Part shown: piece by piece, positions 1 to 8,509 of the stretch | Position numbering within the stretch: position 1 is the stretch's first letter | Layout of the letters: every line of letters begins with the position of its first letter | Assembly: GCA_964499485.1 (NCBI GenBank) | Contig: CAZCLF010000040.1 | Location: 1 to 13,570, forward strand | Length of the DNA stretch: 13,570 bases | DNA from: Ga0074130 sp964499485 | Lineage (GTDB): Bacteria; Pseudomonadota; Gammaproteobacteria; Burkholderiales; Rhodocyclaceae | Direction: 5' to 3' | Translations under genes and position numbers: made by a program | Notes under the pieces: generated by a model | Database searches by the model: none | What the model was told of the DNA's origin: nothing | The model's input: the letters and a program-made list of their open reading frames with translations, nothing else

Positions 1-785
1 TGGGCTTGTTTAGCAGTTCGACCAAAGAAGTTCCGGTCGCGGCGTCCATGCCGCAGCACTTAGCCATCATCATGGATGGTAATGGTCGTTGGGCAAAAAA
101 ACGTTTCATGCCACGTGTTGCAGGGCATGTGCGGGGCGTTGAGGCCGTGCGCGGTGCGGTGGCTGCCTGCATTGAGCGCGGCATCCCTTATCTGACGCTG
201 TTTGCTTTTAGTTCAGAAAACTGGCGTCGTCCTGCGGACGAAGTCAGTTTTCTGATGAAGCTCTTCGTCAAGTCATTGCAAGATGAGGCGGAGCGGCTCA
301 ACAGTGCGGGCGTGCGATTGCGCATTGTGGGTGATCTTGAGCGCTTCGATAGTGATCTGCGTCAGGCGATCGCTGCTGCAGAGGCGCTGACCGCGAGCAA
401 TACCACCTTGACACTGACGGTGGCTGCCAATTACGGCGGACGGTGGGATATCACGCAGGCTATGAATCGACTCGCGCTTGAGTCCCCTGATAAAGCCGGG
501 CATTACACCGAGGCGGATCTTGCCGCCTATTCGGTCATGGCGCATGCACCTGAACCCGACTTGTTCATTCGCACGGGTGGGGAGCAGCGCATCAGCAATT
601 TCTTGCTATGGCAGCTCGCTTATACCGAACTGTACTTCACGGATCTGTTGTGGCCCGAGTTTGATGCGGCTGCGCTAGACAAAGCAATTGCCTCATTCCA
701 AACCCGTGAGCGACGCTTCGGGCGTACCAGTGAGCAGCTCAGTACGGTATCGAACGACAAACAGGTGCAGCAGCAAGATGCTTAA
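1..785 (+). CDS. uppS: Undecaprenyl diphosphate synthase (cis-prenyltransferase), 5' end at window edge
   Basis: Cytoplasmic enzyme that condenses eight isopentenyl diphosphates with farnesyl diphosphate to give the C55 carrier lipid used for peptidoglycan and O-antigen. Counting residues from the TTG at 6, the signature MDGNGRWAKKR lies at 23-33, with the catalytic Asp at 24. FAFSSENWRRP follows at 66-76, RTGGEQRISN at 189-198 (diphosphate-binding Arg189) and the Mg-binding Glu of ELYF at 208. Length (about 259-261 aa) fits the family. The frame is open to the left edge. The first two bases are TG followed by GGC TTG, so one missing base before the window could make an ATG start (Met-Gly-Leu-Phe). 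TTG at 6 and ATG at 48 are the in-window alternatives. The 3' end overlaps cdsA by 8 bases. Family identity is certain; the exact start is not. Confidence 0.96.
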   Translation, partial: GLFSSSTKEVPVAASMPQHLAIIMDGNGRWAKKRFMPRVAGHVRGVEAVRGAVAACIERGIPYLTLFAFSSENWRRPADEVSFLMKLFVKSLQDEAERLNSAGVRLRIVGDLERFDSDLRQAIAAAEALTASNTTLTLTVAANYGGRWDITQAMNRLALESPDKAGHYTEADLAAYSVMAHAPEPDLFIRTGGEQRISNFLLWQLAYTELYFTDLLWPEFDAAALDKAIASFQTRERRFGRTSEQLSTVSNDKQVQQQDA

Positions 786-1581
786 GACAAGAGTAATCAC
801 TGCGATTTATTTGCTTGTTGGATTCATCGGTGTACTGTTCTTCGCACCTGACTGGGTCGCTAGCTTCGTGTTCGCTGCTGTTGCCGCATTGGCCGCATGG
901 GAGTGGGGCGGTTTTATGCAGGTAGAGCCACGCTATCGCGTTGTTTATGCTTGGGCAACCTTGGTGCTGGCCGAGTACCTGACGTTGGCCGGTCTGACGG
1001 TTGATGTTCTCCCCTATCTTTGCGTAGTGGCAATGTTGTTCTGGCTCTTGATTGTGCCTCTGTGGTTTGTACGGCGCTGGCCATTGCCAGCTGGCGTAGC
1101 TGGCTATCTCTTGGGATGGCTCGTTGTCCTGCCGACATGGGTTGCCTTGCTCGACTTGTATCGTCGCGATCCATGGCTATTGCTCGCTGCAATGGCGCTG
1201 GTATGGATTGCAGATATTGCGGCCTATTTTGTAGGGCGTACGCTGGGTAGGCATAAGTTGGCACCGACAATTAGCCCTGGTAAAACGCGTGAAGGGGCCA
1301 TGGGCGCGTGTGTTGCTGTGCTTGTCTATGGCTTCACCCTCGCATTGCGCCAATGGCCGGGCGCAGAACCTGCACGCTTGTTGACCATCGCTGTGACTTT
1401 GTTGCTTCTGACTGTGCTGAGCATCAGCGGTGATCTATTCGAGTCTATGCTTAAGCGACAAGCTGGTATCAAGGACAGCAGCAATCTGTTGCCTGGTCAT
1501 GGTGGCGTATTGGATCGTATTGATAGCCAAACCTCGACTTTGCCCTTGGTAGCCCTGTACTTTTATTGGATGGTGGCATGA
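778..1581 (+). CDS. cdsA: Phosphatidate cytidylyltransferase (CDP-diacylglycerol synthase)
   Basis: Integral inner-membrane enzyme that joins CTP and phosphatidic acid to give CDP-diacylglycerol, the precursor of all phospholipids. The 267-aa protein is mostly hydrophobic, with several predicted membrane segments from residue 5 onward. The C-terminal CDP-alcohol cytidylyltransferase signature is intact at residues 223-249: it begins SMLKR, continues through KDSSNLLPGHGG, and ends DRID. I chose the ATG at 778, inside the last codons of uppS. It gives MLKTRVITAIYLL, a normal CdsA N-terminus. An upstream in-frame start at 688 would add 30 hydrophilic residues that merely overlap uppS. The 8-base overlap with uppS and the ATGA junction with dxr suggest coupled translation. 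Confidence 0.96.
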   Translation: MLKTRVITAIYLLVGFIGVLFFAPDWVASFVFAAVAALAAWEWGGFMQVEPRYRVVYAWATLVLAEYLTLAGLTVDVLPYLCVVAMLFWLLIVPLWFVRRWPLPAGVAGYLLGWLVVLPTWVALLDLYRRDPWLLLAAMALVWIADIAAYFVGRTLGRHKLAPTISPGKTREGAMGACVAVLVYGFTLALRQWPGAEPARLLTIAVTLLLLTVLSISGDLFESMLKRQAGIKDSSNLLPGHGGVLDRIDSQTSTLPLVALYFYWMVA

Positions 1582-2753
1582 AGCTGATCACCATACTGGG
1601 GGCCACGGGTTCTATCGGGGTCAATACCCTAGATGTGATTGCGCGTCATCCGGACCACTATCGCGTACTGGCACTGTCTGGCCATACGCGTCTCGACCTG
1701 TTGGCGGCACAGTGTCTGGCACACCAGCCTCGTTATGCCGTCGTTGGCACTGCAGAAGCTGCAGCAACGCTGAAAGCCAAGCTTTCGGGTCAAACCACTG
1801 AAGTGCTCCACGGGCCAGAAGCGCTGGCGCAGATTGCTGCCTTGCCAGAGGTTGATACCGTGATGGCTGCCATTGTTGGCGCAGCAGGCCTTCAGCCCGC
1901 ATTGGCTGCTGTGCGCGCAGGTAAGCGAGTACTGCTGGCGAATAAGGAAGCGTTGGTTATGGCTGGCGAGCTCTTCATGCATGAAGTGCAAGCGAGCGGG
2001 GCGATATTGCTGCCTGTCGATAGCGAGCATAACGCCATCTACCAATCCCTACCAGCCGGTTATGCCGGTAATCTTGCCGATGTTGGTGTTGCTAAGCTGC
2101 TGCTCACCGCATCAGGTGGCCCTTTCCGTACTTTGCCGCTTGAGGCGCTAGAGTTCGTCACGCCTGAACAAGCGTGTGCGCACCCGAACTGGGTCATGGG
2201 AAAGAAGATCTCTGTTGATTCAGCCACCATGATGAATAAGGGGCTCGAGGTCATCGAGGCGCGTTGGTTATTCAATGCTACGGCTCAGCAGATTGAAGTC
2301 GTGATTCATCCGCAAAGCGTGATTCACTCTTTGGTGCAATATGTGGATGGCTCTGTGCTCGCGCAGTTGGGCAATCCCGATATGCGAACCCCGATTGCGC
2401 ATGCGTTGGCGTATCCTGAGCGAATTACGGCGGGTGTCGCACCGTTGGACCTCTTTGCCATTGGCCGTTTGGACTTTCATGCGCCTGACCAAGCACGTTT
2501 CCCTTGCTTAGGCTTGGCTTACCAAGCGTTGGTGCAGGGAGGTAACGCCCCTGCAGTTCTCAATGCGGCAAACGAAATTGCAGTCGCGTCTTTCTTAGAA
2601 GGTCGCTTGCCTTATCGGCGTATTGCTGATGTGATTGCAGCAACGCTCGACACGATTGCACCGACTGTTGCGGATGATTTAAATGCGGTCATGCTGGCCG
2701 ATGCGCTTGCTCGTGATACGGCGAGCACAATTATCGGGCACTGGGGATCCTGA
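1578..2753 (+). CDS. dxr: 1-deoxy-D-xylulose 5-phosphate reductoisomerase
   Basis: Converts 1-deoxy-D-xylulose 5-phosphate to 2-C-methyl-D-erythritol 4-phosphate with NADPH, the committed step of the MEP isoprenoid pathway. It therefore supplies the C5 units used by UppS, encoded two genes upstream. At 391 aa it is close to the E. coli length of 398. The NADPH-binding GATGSIG is at 8-14. The metal ligands are visible as VDSE at 147-150 (Asp148, Glu150) and the first Glu of KGLEVIEA (Glu224). The flexible substrate loop around HPNWVMGKK is at 202-210, and NPDMRTPIAHAL is at 266-277. The ATG at 1578 sits in an ATGA overlap with the cdsA stop. A TTG four codons upstream is possible but gives no better N-terminus. 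Confidence 0.97.
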   Translation: MKLITILGATGSIGVNTLDVIARHPDHYRVLALSGHTRLDLLAAQCLAHQPRYAVVGTAEAAATLKAKLSGQTTEVLHGPEALAQIAALPEVDTVMAAIVGAAGLQPALAAVRAGKRVLLANKEALVMAGELFMHEVQASGAILLPVDSEHNAIYQSLPAGYAGNLADVGVAKLLLTASGGPFRTLPLEALEFVTPEQACAHPNWVMGKKISVDSATMMNKGLEVIEARWLFNATAQQIEVVIHPQSVIHSLVQYVDGSVLAQLGNPDMRTPIAHALAYPERITAGVAPLDLFAIGRLDFHAPDQARFPCLGLAYQALVQGGNAPAVLNAANEIAVASFLEGRLPYRRIADVIAATLDTIAPTVADDLNAVMLADALARDTASTIIGHWGS

Positions 2754-4123
2754 TGTTTAATGCACCACTGACATATCTGCTCGCGTTTGTGGTTGCCCTT
2801 GGCCTGTTGGTTGTCGTGCACGAGTTCGGCCACTACATTGTGGCCCGCATGTGTGGGGTGAAGGTACTGCGCTTTGCCGTCGGCTTTGGCAAAGTTCTGT
2901 GGAGTCGTCGTTATGGCGAGGATCAGACCGAGTGGGCAATCTGCAGTATTCCGCTAGGTGGCTACGTCAAAATGCTGGACGAACGAGAAGGGCCGGTGCC
3001 ACCTGCTGATTTGCCGCGTGCATTCACTCAGCAAAGCCTCGGCAAACGCAGTCTGATTGTGTTGGCTGGACCTGTGGCCAATCTGCTGCTGGCGATCCTG
3101 CTCTACTGCGGATTGTTCATGCATGGGGTTGAGGAGTTGCGTCCAATTTTGGGCGCCCCTGTAACTGATTCAGCAGCTGCTCGCGCCAATGTTCAACGCG
3201 GTGATTTGGTCACAGCGGTCAATGGATATGAAATCGCCAGTTGGGAAGAGTTACGTTGGGCGATTCTGCGCGATATTGCAGATGGTCGTGAAACGCAACT
3301 TCAGATCCGTGGGGTGGATGGTGCTGATGCCCTGCTTTTGCTCGCTACCCATGAACTCGATATTGATAGTTTAGATCGTGATCCGATACATCTACTGGGT
3401 TTGACTCTTGAGCCGCCGCGTTTACCGGCGATTGTTGGACGTGTTATGCCAGATACCCCAGCTGAACGCGCAGATTTGCGTGTTGGCGATCAGGTCACCG
3501 CAATTGATGGGCGCCCAATTACGCTATGGAGCGAGGTTGCGCAGATTGCCAGACAATCTCCGGGGAGGTCTCTGCAACTGTCGATCAAGCGGGGTGACAT
3601 GAGTTTAGACGTTACTCTGGTCCCCGCCTTAGTAGAGGAAAACGGGCGTAGTTTTGGCCGTATTGGGTTTTCTCCTCAGGATGATCCCGCTTTGCGAGAA
3701 GCCATGTTCAGTACGGTGAGTTATGCACCGGCGACTGCAATTGCTAAGGCAGTAAACCAGACGTGGGAAACATCAGTATTCACATTGCGCATGATTGGGC
3801 GCATGCTGGTGGGGGATCTGTCCCTCAAAAACCTTTCCGGTCCAGTCACAATTGCAGACTATGCGGGACAGTCTATACAGCTTGGAATGACCTATTACAT
3901 CAAGTTTTTGGCTCTCATCAGCATCAGTATCGGGGTACTCAATCTGTTACCAATTCCGGTACTGGATGGGGGGCATTTGATGTATTATTTGGCCGAATTT
4001 ATGCGTGGAAAGCCTTTGCCAGAGAGCGTTTTTGCTTTTGGCCAGCGCATCGGCCTAGCGCTCCTGCTGCTCATGATGAGCGTGGCGCTTTTTAATGATC
4101 TGAATCGACAGTTTTTCGGCTGA
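2753..4123 (+). CDS. rseP: Site-2 intramembrane zinc metalloprotease RseP
   Basis: Inner-membrane protease that makes the second cut in the anti-sigma factor RseA, releasing sigma-E during envelope stress; family members also clear leftover signal peptides. The 456-aa protein (E. coli 450) has the zinc site HEFGH at 23-27 in the first membrane helix. The third ligand is in the LDG motif of NLLPIPVLDGGH, Asp405, near the C-terminus. Two PDZ domains lie between, roughly residues 120-210 and 222-310; the second contains GDQVTAIDGRPI. The start ATG shares its A with the dxr TGA stop (TGATG), a one-base overlap typical of coupled genes. It is directly followed by bamA, whose product's failure is a major trigger of this stress pathway. 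Confidence 0.97.
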   Translation: MFNAPLTYLLAFVVALGLLVVVHEFGHYIVARMCGVKVLRFAVGFGKVLWSRRYGEDQTEWAICSIPLGGYVKMLDEREGPVPPADLPRAFTQQSLGKRSLIVLAGPVANLLLAILLYCGLFMHGVEELRPILGAPVTDSAAARANVQRGDLVTAVNGYEIASWEELRWAILRDIADGRETQLQIRGVDGADALLLLATHELDIDSLDRDPIHLLGLTLEPPRLPAIVGRVMPDTPAERADLRVGDQVTAIDGRPITLWSEVAQIARQSPGRSLQLSIKRGDMSLDVTLVPALVEENGRSFGRIGFSPQDDPALREAMFSTVSYAPATAIAKAVNQTWETSVFTLRMIGRMLVGDLSLKNLSGPVTIADYAGQSIQLGMTYYIKFLALISISIGVLNLLPIPVLDGGHLMYYLAEFMRGKPLPESVFAFGQRIGLALLLLMMSVALFNDLNRQFFG

Positions 4124-4127
4124 ATCA

Positions 4128-6437
4128 ATGAAAAAATCTCTGCTTGGCAGCCTGGTTTCAGTCGCACTGGCTGCCATGGTCACCACCGGTGCAGCGCATG
4201 CCATCGAGCCTTTCGTCGTCAAGGACATCCGAGTAGAGGGTGTTCAGCGTACTGAAGCGGGCACGGTGTTTGGCTATCTGCCAGTCAAGGTTGGCGAGAC
4301 CATGGATGATGAAAAAGCCTCGCAAGCAGTTAAAGCACTGTTTGCGACTGGTTTTTTCAAAGACGTACGTCTTGAGGTCGAGGGCGACGTTCTTGTTGTG
4401 GTGATTGAAGAGCGGCCAGCGATTGCTTCTGTCGATTTTGTCGGCATGAAGGCTTTCGAAAAGGATCAGATCAAAAAGAGTCTGCGTGATGTTGGCTTGG
4501 CCGAATCGAGGATCTTTGACCGATCAATTGTCGAGCGTGCAGAACAGGAGCTGAAGCGCCAATATCTGACGCGTGGTTACTATGCCGCCAATATCAAGGT
4601 CACAACGACGCCTCTGGAGCGTAACCGAATTGGCATCAACTTCAATGTTGATGAGGGGCAGATCACCAAGATTCGTCAGATCAATATTATTGGCAATACT
4701 ATTTTCAGCGAAAAAGAACTGAAAAAGGTTTTCAGCCTGACGACGCCGAACTGGCTAACGTGGTACACCAAGAACGATCAGTATTCGAAGCAGAAGCTAT
4801 CAGGTGATCTCGAAAATCTTCGCTCTTATTACCTGAACCGCGGCTACCTCGAGTTTGCCGTTGATTCTACGCAGATCACGATTTCGCCCGACAAGAAGGA
4901 TATTTACATCACAGTAAATATCACTGAAGGGGAAAAGTACTCAGTATCTAGCGTCAAGCTGGCAGGTGAGTTGCTATTGCCGGAAGATGAGCTGAAGAAG
5001 CTGGTCAAGGTCAAGCCGGGTGAGGTTTACTCGCGCGAGTTGATGACCGAAACAACTAAGGCAATTTCTGATCGACTTGGGAATGATGGTTATGCTTTCG
5101 CCAACGTCAATGCAGCGCCTGAGTTGAATAAGGAAAAACGCGAAGTCGCTTTCACGATCTTTGTCGATCCCGGTCGCCGTGTCTACGTGCGTAACATCAA
5201 TGTGACGGGTAATACCCGTACTCGTGACGAAGTTGTGCGTCGCGAACTGCGTCAAATGGAGGGCGCATGGTACGACGGCGACCGCATCAATCAATCACGT
5301 AATCGCGTTGACCGTTTGGGTTACTTTGATGCTGTCACCGTTGAAACTCCGGTTGTGCCGGGCGCTAGCGATCAGGTTGATTTGAACGTGAATGTGAAGG
5401 AAAAGTCAACCGGCTTCGTGATGCTCGGTGCGGGTTTCTCGAGTGCAGAAAAGCTTTCGCTGTCAGGTTCTGTGACGCAGCAAAATCTGTTTGGTAGTGG
5501 TAAGACTGTCTCAGTAGCAGTCAATACCAGCAAGATCAACACTGTGTATTCCTTGTCATACACGAACCCTTACTACACCGTCGATGGGGTTTCTGCTGGC
5601 TTTGATGTTTACCATCGGAAGATCAATACCAATACGTTAGCTACCGTTGCGCGATATCAAACCAGTTCATTTGGGGCTGGTCTGCGTATGGGCCTGCCAA
5701 TTTCAGATAATGATTACTTGAGCTTTGGTTTGGCAGTTGATTCAACTGAGCTCAGTGTGAATTCAAGCAGCCCACAGCGCTACATTGACTACGTTAGCCG
5801 TAACGGTAGTTCGTATTCGTCGCTTACTCCGACAGTGAATTGGTCACGTAACACTGTTGATAGTCGTCTTTATCCGACCTCGGGTACTATCGCTCGAGTG
5901 TCCGGTGAGCTAGGGGTTCCGCCAGGCAGTCTTACTTATTACAAAGCAACAGCACAGCATCAACGCTACTGGCCGCTGAGTCGAACGTTCACCTTGTATA
6001 CCAATGCTGAGTTGGGAGTTGCCGATAGCCTGGGTGACAAAGAGCTGCCGTTCTTTAAGAACTTCTATGCCGGCGGTATTGGTTCAGTACGCGGTTACGA
6101 CACAAGCTCACTGGGTCCTGTTGCTTTGGACTCCACAACAGGTACTTTATATAGACTCGGTGGTACTCGGCGTATGATTGGTAACGTTGAGATGCTTTTC
6201 CCAATGCCTGGTTCGGGTCTCGACAAATCAGTGCGCCTTGGCACATTCTTCGATGTGGGCCAAGTCTGGGGTGCCGATGAGAAAATCAAGCTGGGCGATA
6301 TGCGTATGAGTACCGGTCTTTCTGTTCTCTGGAGTTCACCGATGGGCCCATTGAAATTCAGCTTGGGTATGCCGTTGAACAAGCAAGAGGGTGACAAAGT
6401 GCAGCGCTTGCAATTCACGTTTGGTCAGGTCTTTTAA
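4128..6437 (+). CDS. bamA: Outer-membrane protein assembly factor BamA (Omp85 family)
   Basis: Central subunit of the BAM complex, which folds and inserts beta-barrel proteins into the outer membrane. The 769-aa protein starts with a signal peptide (Lys-Lys, hydrophobic core, AHA cleavage site after residue 25). Five POTRA domains follow to about residue 422, then a C-terminal 16-strand barrel. The conserved loop-6 motif VRGY is at 654-657, preceded by GGIGS. The protein ends in Phe (FGQVF), the terminal aromatic residue of the outer-membrane beta-signal. The ATG lies 4 bases after the rseP stop with no convincing Shine-Dalgarno sequence in the gap, so reinitiation after rseP is plausible. 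Skp, the periplasmic chaperone for its substrates, is encoded next. Confidence 0.98.
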   Translation: MKKSLLGSLVSVALAAMVTTGAAHAIEPFVVKDIRVEGVQRTEAGTVFGYLPVKVGETMDDEKASQAVKALFATGFFKDVRLEVEGDVLVVVIEERPAIASVDFVGMKAFEKDQIKKSLRDVGLAESRIFDRSIVERAEQELKRQYLTRGYYAANIKVTTTPLERNRIGINFNVDEGQITKIRQINIIGNTIFSEKELKKVFSLTTPNWLTWYTKNDQYSKQKLSGDLENLRSYYLNRGYLEFAVDSTQITISPDKKDIYITVNITEGEKYSVSSVKLAGELLLPEDELKKLVKVKPGEVYSRELMTETTKAISDRLGNDGYAFANVNAAPELNKEKREVAFTIFVDPGRRVYVRNINVTGNTRTRDEVVRRELRQMEGAWYDGDRINQSRNRVDRLGYFDAVTVETPVVPGASDQVDLNVNVKEKSTGFVMLGAGFSSAEKLSLSGSVTQQNLFGSGKTVSVAVNTSKINTVYSLSYTNPYYTVDGVSAGFDVYHRKINTNTLATVARYQTSSFGAGLRMGLPISDNDYLSFGLAVDSTELSVNSSSPQRYIDYVSRNGSSYSSLTPTVNWSRNTVDSRLYPTSGTIARVSGELGVPPGSLTYYKATAQHQRYWPLSRTFTLYTNAELGVADSLGDKELPFFKNFYAGGIGSVRGYDTSSLGPVALDSTTGTLYRLGGTRRMIGNVEMLFPMPGSGLDKSVRLGTFFDVGQVWGADEKIKLGDMRMSTGLSVLWSSPMGPLKFSLGMPLNKQEGDKVQRLQFTFGQVF

Positions 6438-6441
6438 GGGT

Positions 6442-6449
6442 AGAGGGGG
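6442..6449 (+). promoter_or_regulatory. Shine-Dalgarno sequence deciding the TTG start of skp
   Basis: AGAGGGGG lies 5 bases before a TTG codon at 6455, in the 17-base gap after bamA. No ATG precedes the signal peptide in this frame. The purine-rich run and its spacing are the main support for TTG initiation. Confidence 0.6.
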
Positions 6450-6454
6450 CGATC

Positions 6455-6994
6455 TTGTTTAAATCAAAAAACCTAATTCTGGTTGCATTGGCATCGACAC
6501 TGTCCCTGCTCGCACCTGCCGTCTATGCAGAAAGTAAGATTGGCTTCATCAATCTCCAACGCGTGTCTAATGAGGCACCACAGGCTGTGCGCGCGATGAA
6601 GAAAATCAAGTCGGAATTTGATAAGCGCGATCAGGATTTGCAAAAGCTTGCTAAGCAGTTGCAGACCATGCAAGAAAAGATGGAGAAAGACGGACTGACG
6701 ATGTCGGAATCCGAGCGTCGAGTACGTGAGCGCGAATTTGGCGATATGAATCGTGAGCTCCAACGCAAGCAGCGCGAGTTCCGTGAAGATTTGAGCGTTC
6801 GTCAAAATGAGGAGCTTGCCTCCCTGTACGAAAGCGTCAACAAGGTCATCAAGAAAATTGCCGAGACTGAGAAGTACGATCTGATCGTGCAAGAGGCTGT
6901 GTATTTCAGCCCAGGCATCGACATCACGTCAAAGGTCATCAAGGCACTGAGTGATGGTGCTGCTGCGCCGGCTGCAACGCCAGCCACGAAGTAA
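6455..6994 (+). CDS. skp: Periplasmic OmpH/Skp family chaperone
   Basis: Holds unfolded outer-membrane proteins in the periplasm and passes them to the BAM complex, matching its position just after bamA. The 179-aa product has a signal peptide with a likely cut after VYA (residue 25), then ESKIGFINLQRV, the first beta strand of the Skp body. A long charged, heptad-like stretch at about 40-125, rich in Lys, Glu, Arg and Gln, forms the coiled-coil tentacles. A short second body segment around YDLIVQEAVYF follows. The C-terminus carries an Ala/Pro-rich tail (GAAAPAATPATK), making it slightly longer than E. coli Skp (161 aa). Initiation appears to be at TTG behind a strong purine-rich ribosome binding site. 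Confidence 0.93.
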   Translation: MFKSKNLILVALASTLSLLAPAVYAESKIGFINLQRVSNEAPQAVRAMKKIKSEFDKRDQDLQKLAKQLQTMQEKMEKDGLTMSESERRVREREFGDMNRELQRKQREFREDLSVRQNEELASLYESVNKVIKKIAETEKYDLIVQEAVYFSPGIDITSKVIKALSDGAAAPAATPATK

Positions 6995-7013
6995 TTAACT
7001 GGGGTGGAAGAGT

Positions 7014-8042
7014 GTGGCTATCAGGCTTGATGAAATTGTTGAACGCCTTGGTGGAGAGCTTCGCGGCGACGGTGACCAGCTAATCTCCCGTATTGCTACG
7101 CTCGAGGCGGCTAAGACAGGCGAGATTGCTTTTCTCGCCAATCCCAAATACCAGTCGCAACTCAGTACCACGCAGGCCTCAGCCGTCATCCTTGCGCCGG
7201 CTCAGGCAGAGTATTGTCCGGTTGCTGCGATTGTTCATCCGGATCCCTATCTCTACTTTGCCCGTTTGGCCCAATGGTTGAGCCCGATTCCACCGGCGCC
7301 TGCAGGTATTCACCCCAGTGCCACCGTGATGACAGAGCTGCCCGTGAGTGTGAGCGTGGGAGCAGGTGCTTATGTAGGCGCTAATGTGCGCGTCGGTGCG
7401 AATACGATCATCGGTGCCAATGCGGTGGTTGGTTCTGGGGTCACTATTGGTTCGGACTGCCGCCTTTATCCACATTCGACGATCTATTACGGCTGTCGGT
7501 TGGGATCGCGGGTCATTGTCCATGCCTCTGCCGTAGTCGGTTCGGATGGTTTTGGTTTTGCGCGCGAAAAAGATGGTGCATGGGTCAAGATTCCGCAGAC
7601 CGGTATTGTCATCGTAGGTGATGATGTTGAGATCGGTGCAGGTACGACCATTGATCGTGGTGCTTTGGCAGATACGGTTATCGAGAATGGCGTTAAGCTC
7701 GATAACCAAATTCAGATTGCGCACAATGTGCGAATCGGTGCTCACAGTGCGCTCGCAGGTTGCGTCGGCATTGCCGGTAGCACGACACTTGGTAGTCGGT
7801 GCACTGTAGGTGGTGGGGCCATCATTCTTGGACATCTCACCCTTGCGGATGATGTGAACGTCTCTGCTGGTACCTTGGTTGGCAAGAGCATTTCTGAGCG
7901 TGGTACATATACAGGCATGGTTCCATTCTTGGAACATGGCGATTGGTTAAAGAATTTTGCGCGTTTGCGTCATTTAGACGCAATGGCAGATAGGATTCGC
8001 GCCCTTGAAGCGCGGTTGAATGAACTGGAGAATAAGAAATGA
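7014..8042 (+). CDS. lpxD: UDP-3-O-(3-hydroxyacyl)glucosamine N-acyltransferase
   Basis: Adds the second (R)-3-hydroxyacyl chain, taken from acyl carrier protein, to the 2-amino group of UDP-3-O-acylglucosamine; third step of lipid A synthesis, in the cytoplasm. The 342-aa protein (E. coli 341) has an N-terminal uridine-binding domain at about 1-100. A left-handed beta helix of hexapeptide repeats of the IGANAV/VGSGVT type follows at about 100-295, and then a C-terminal helical segment. The catalytic His is His237 in QIAHNVRIG. The start is GTG at 7014, 19 bases after skp, with the purine-rich GGGGTGGAAG upstream. The last codons overlap fabZ as ATGA. A 252-aa open frame on the opposite strand is a by-product of the repeats. 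Confidence 0.97.
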   Translation: MAIRLDEIVERLGGELRGDGDQLISRIATLEAAKTGEIAFLANPKYQSQLSTTQASAVILAPAQAEYCPVAAIVHPDPYLYFARLAQWLSPIPPAPAGIHPSATVMTELPVSVSVGAGAYVGANVRVGANTIIGANAVVGSGVTIGSDCRLYPHSTIYYGCRLGSRVIVHASAVVGSDGFGFAREKDGAWVKIPQTGIVIVGDDVEIGAGTTIDRGALADTVIENGVKLDNQIQIAHNVRIGAHSALAGCVGIAGSTTLGSRCTVGGGAIILGHLTLADDVNVSAGTLVGKSISERGTYTGMVPFLEHGDWLKNFARLRHLDAMADRIRALEARLNELENKK

Positions 8043-8509
8043 GCGAGGCGAATATCGCCCCCGAGAGCATGGATATCCATGCTGTCCTGAAGTGTCTGCC
8101 ACACCGTTACCCCTTCCTGATGATCGACCGTGTGACCGAGGTTGTCCCTGGTTCGCATATTTCGGCACTCAAGAATGTCAGCATGAATGAGCCGTTCTTT
8201 CCCGGCCACTACCCGCATCATCCCGTCATGCCAGGTGTGCTGATTGTTGAGGCGATGGCCCAAGCAGCGGCAATTCTTTCGTTCAAGACGCTGGGCGATC
8301 AGGCTAACGATGACTCAGTCTATTACTTTGTTGGCATTGATGAGGCGCGTTTCAAGCGCCCGGTCACCCCTGGCGATCAACTGGTCCTAGAAGCCAAGCT
8401 TGAGTTCAGCAAGCGGGGCCTGTGGAAGTTCTCCTGTAGCGCCAAGGTGGATGGCCAGGTGGCGGCTGAAGCCAAGATCATGTGCACGATGCGGATGTTG
8501 GGCGAATGA
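8039..8509 (+). CDS. fabZ: 3-hydroxyacyl-[acyl-carrier-protein] dehydratase FabZ
   Basis: Removes water from (R)-3-hydroxyacyl-ACP to give trans-2-enoyl-ACP in fatty acid elongation, in the cytoplasm. It competes with LpxA and LpxD for the same hydroxyacyl-ACP pool, and its gene lies between theirs. The 156-aa single hot-dog fold protein has the substrate-pocket motif HRYPFLMIDRV at 22-32. The catalytic pair is His57 (FPGHYPHHPVMPGV) and Glu71 (EAMAQ), equivalent to His54 and Glu68 in E. coli. GIDEARFKRPVTPGD follows, as expected. Both ends overlap the neighbours by four bases (ATGA with lpxD, ATGA with lpxA), so translation is probably coupled and the ratio of the three enzymes held steady. 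Confidence 0.98.
   Translation: MSEANIAPESMDIHAVLKCLPHRYPFLMIDRVTEVVPGSHISALKNVSMNEPFFPGHYPHHPVMPGVLIVEAMAQAAAILSFKTLGDQANDDSVYYFVGIDEARFKRPVTPGDQLVLEAKLEFSKRGLWKFSCSAKVDGQVAAEAKIMCTMRMLGE

Noticed and set aside
688..777. Upstream extension of cdsA to an ATG at 688
   Set aside because: It would add 30 hydrophilic residues that lie wholly within uppS; the ATG at 778 gives the normal CdsA membrane-segment start.
3884..3905. GGAATG followed by TCAAG as a sigma-E promoter for bamA
   Set aside because: The spacing of about 10 bases is far too short for sigma-E, and the -35 element is imperfect.
7179..7937. 252-aa open reading frame on the minus strand inside lpxD
   Set aside because: It is fully antisense to a certain gene, its product has no recognisable domain or sensible composition, and the hexapeptide-repeat coding sequence naturally keeps the opposite frame free of stops.
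8482..8505. GTG start for lpxA eight codons upstream
   Set aside because: The added residues are not part of the family; the ATG at 8506 gives MTRIHPTAIVDP and the standard ATGA overlap with fabZ.
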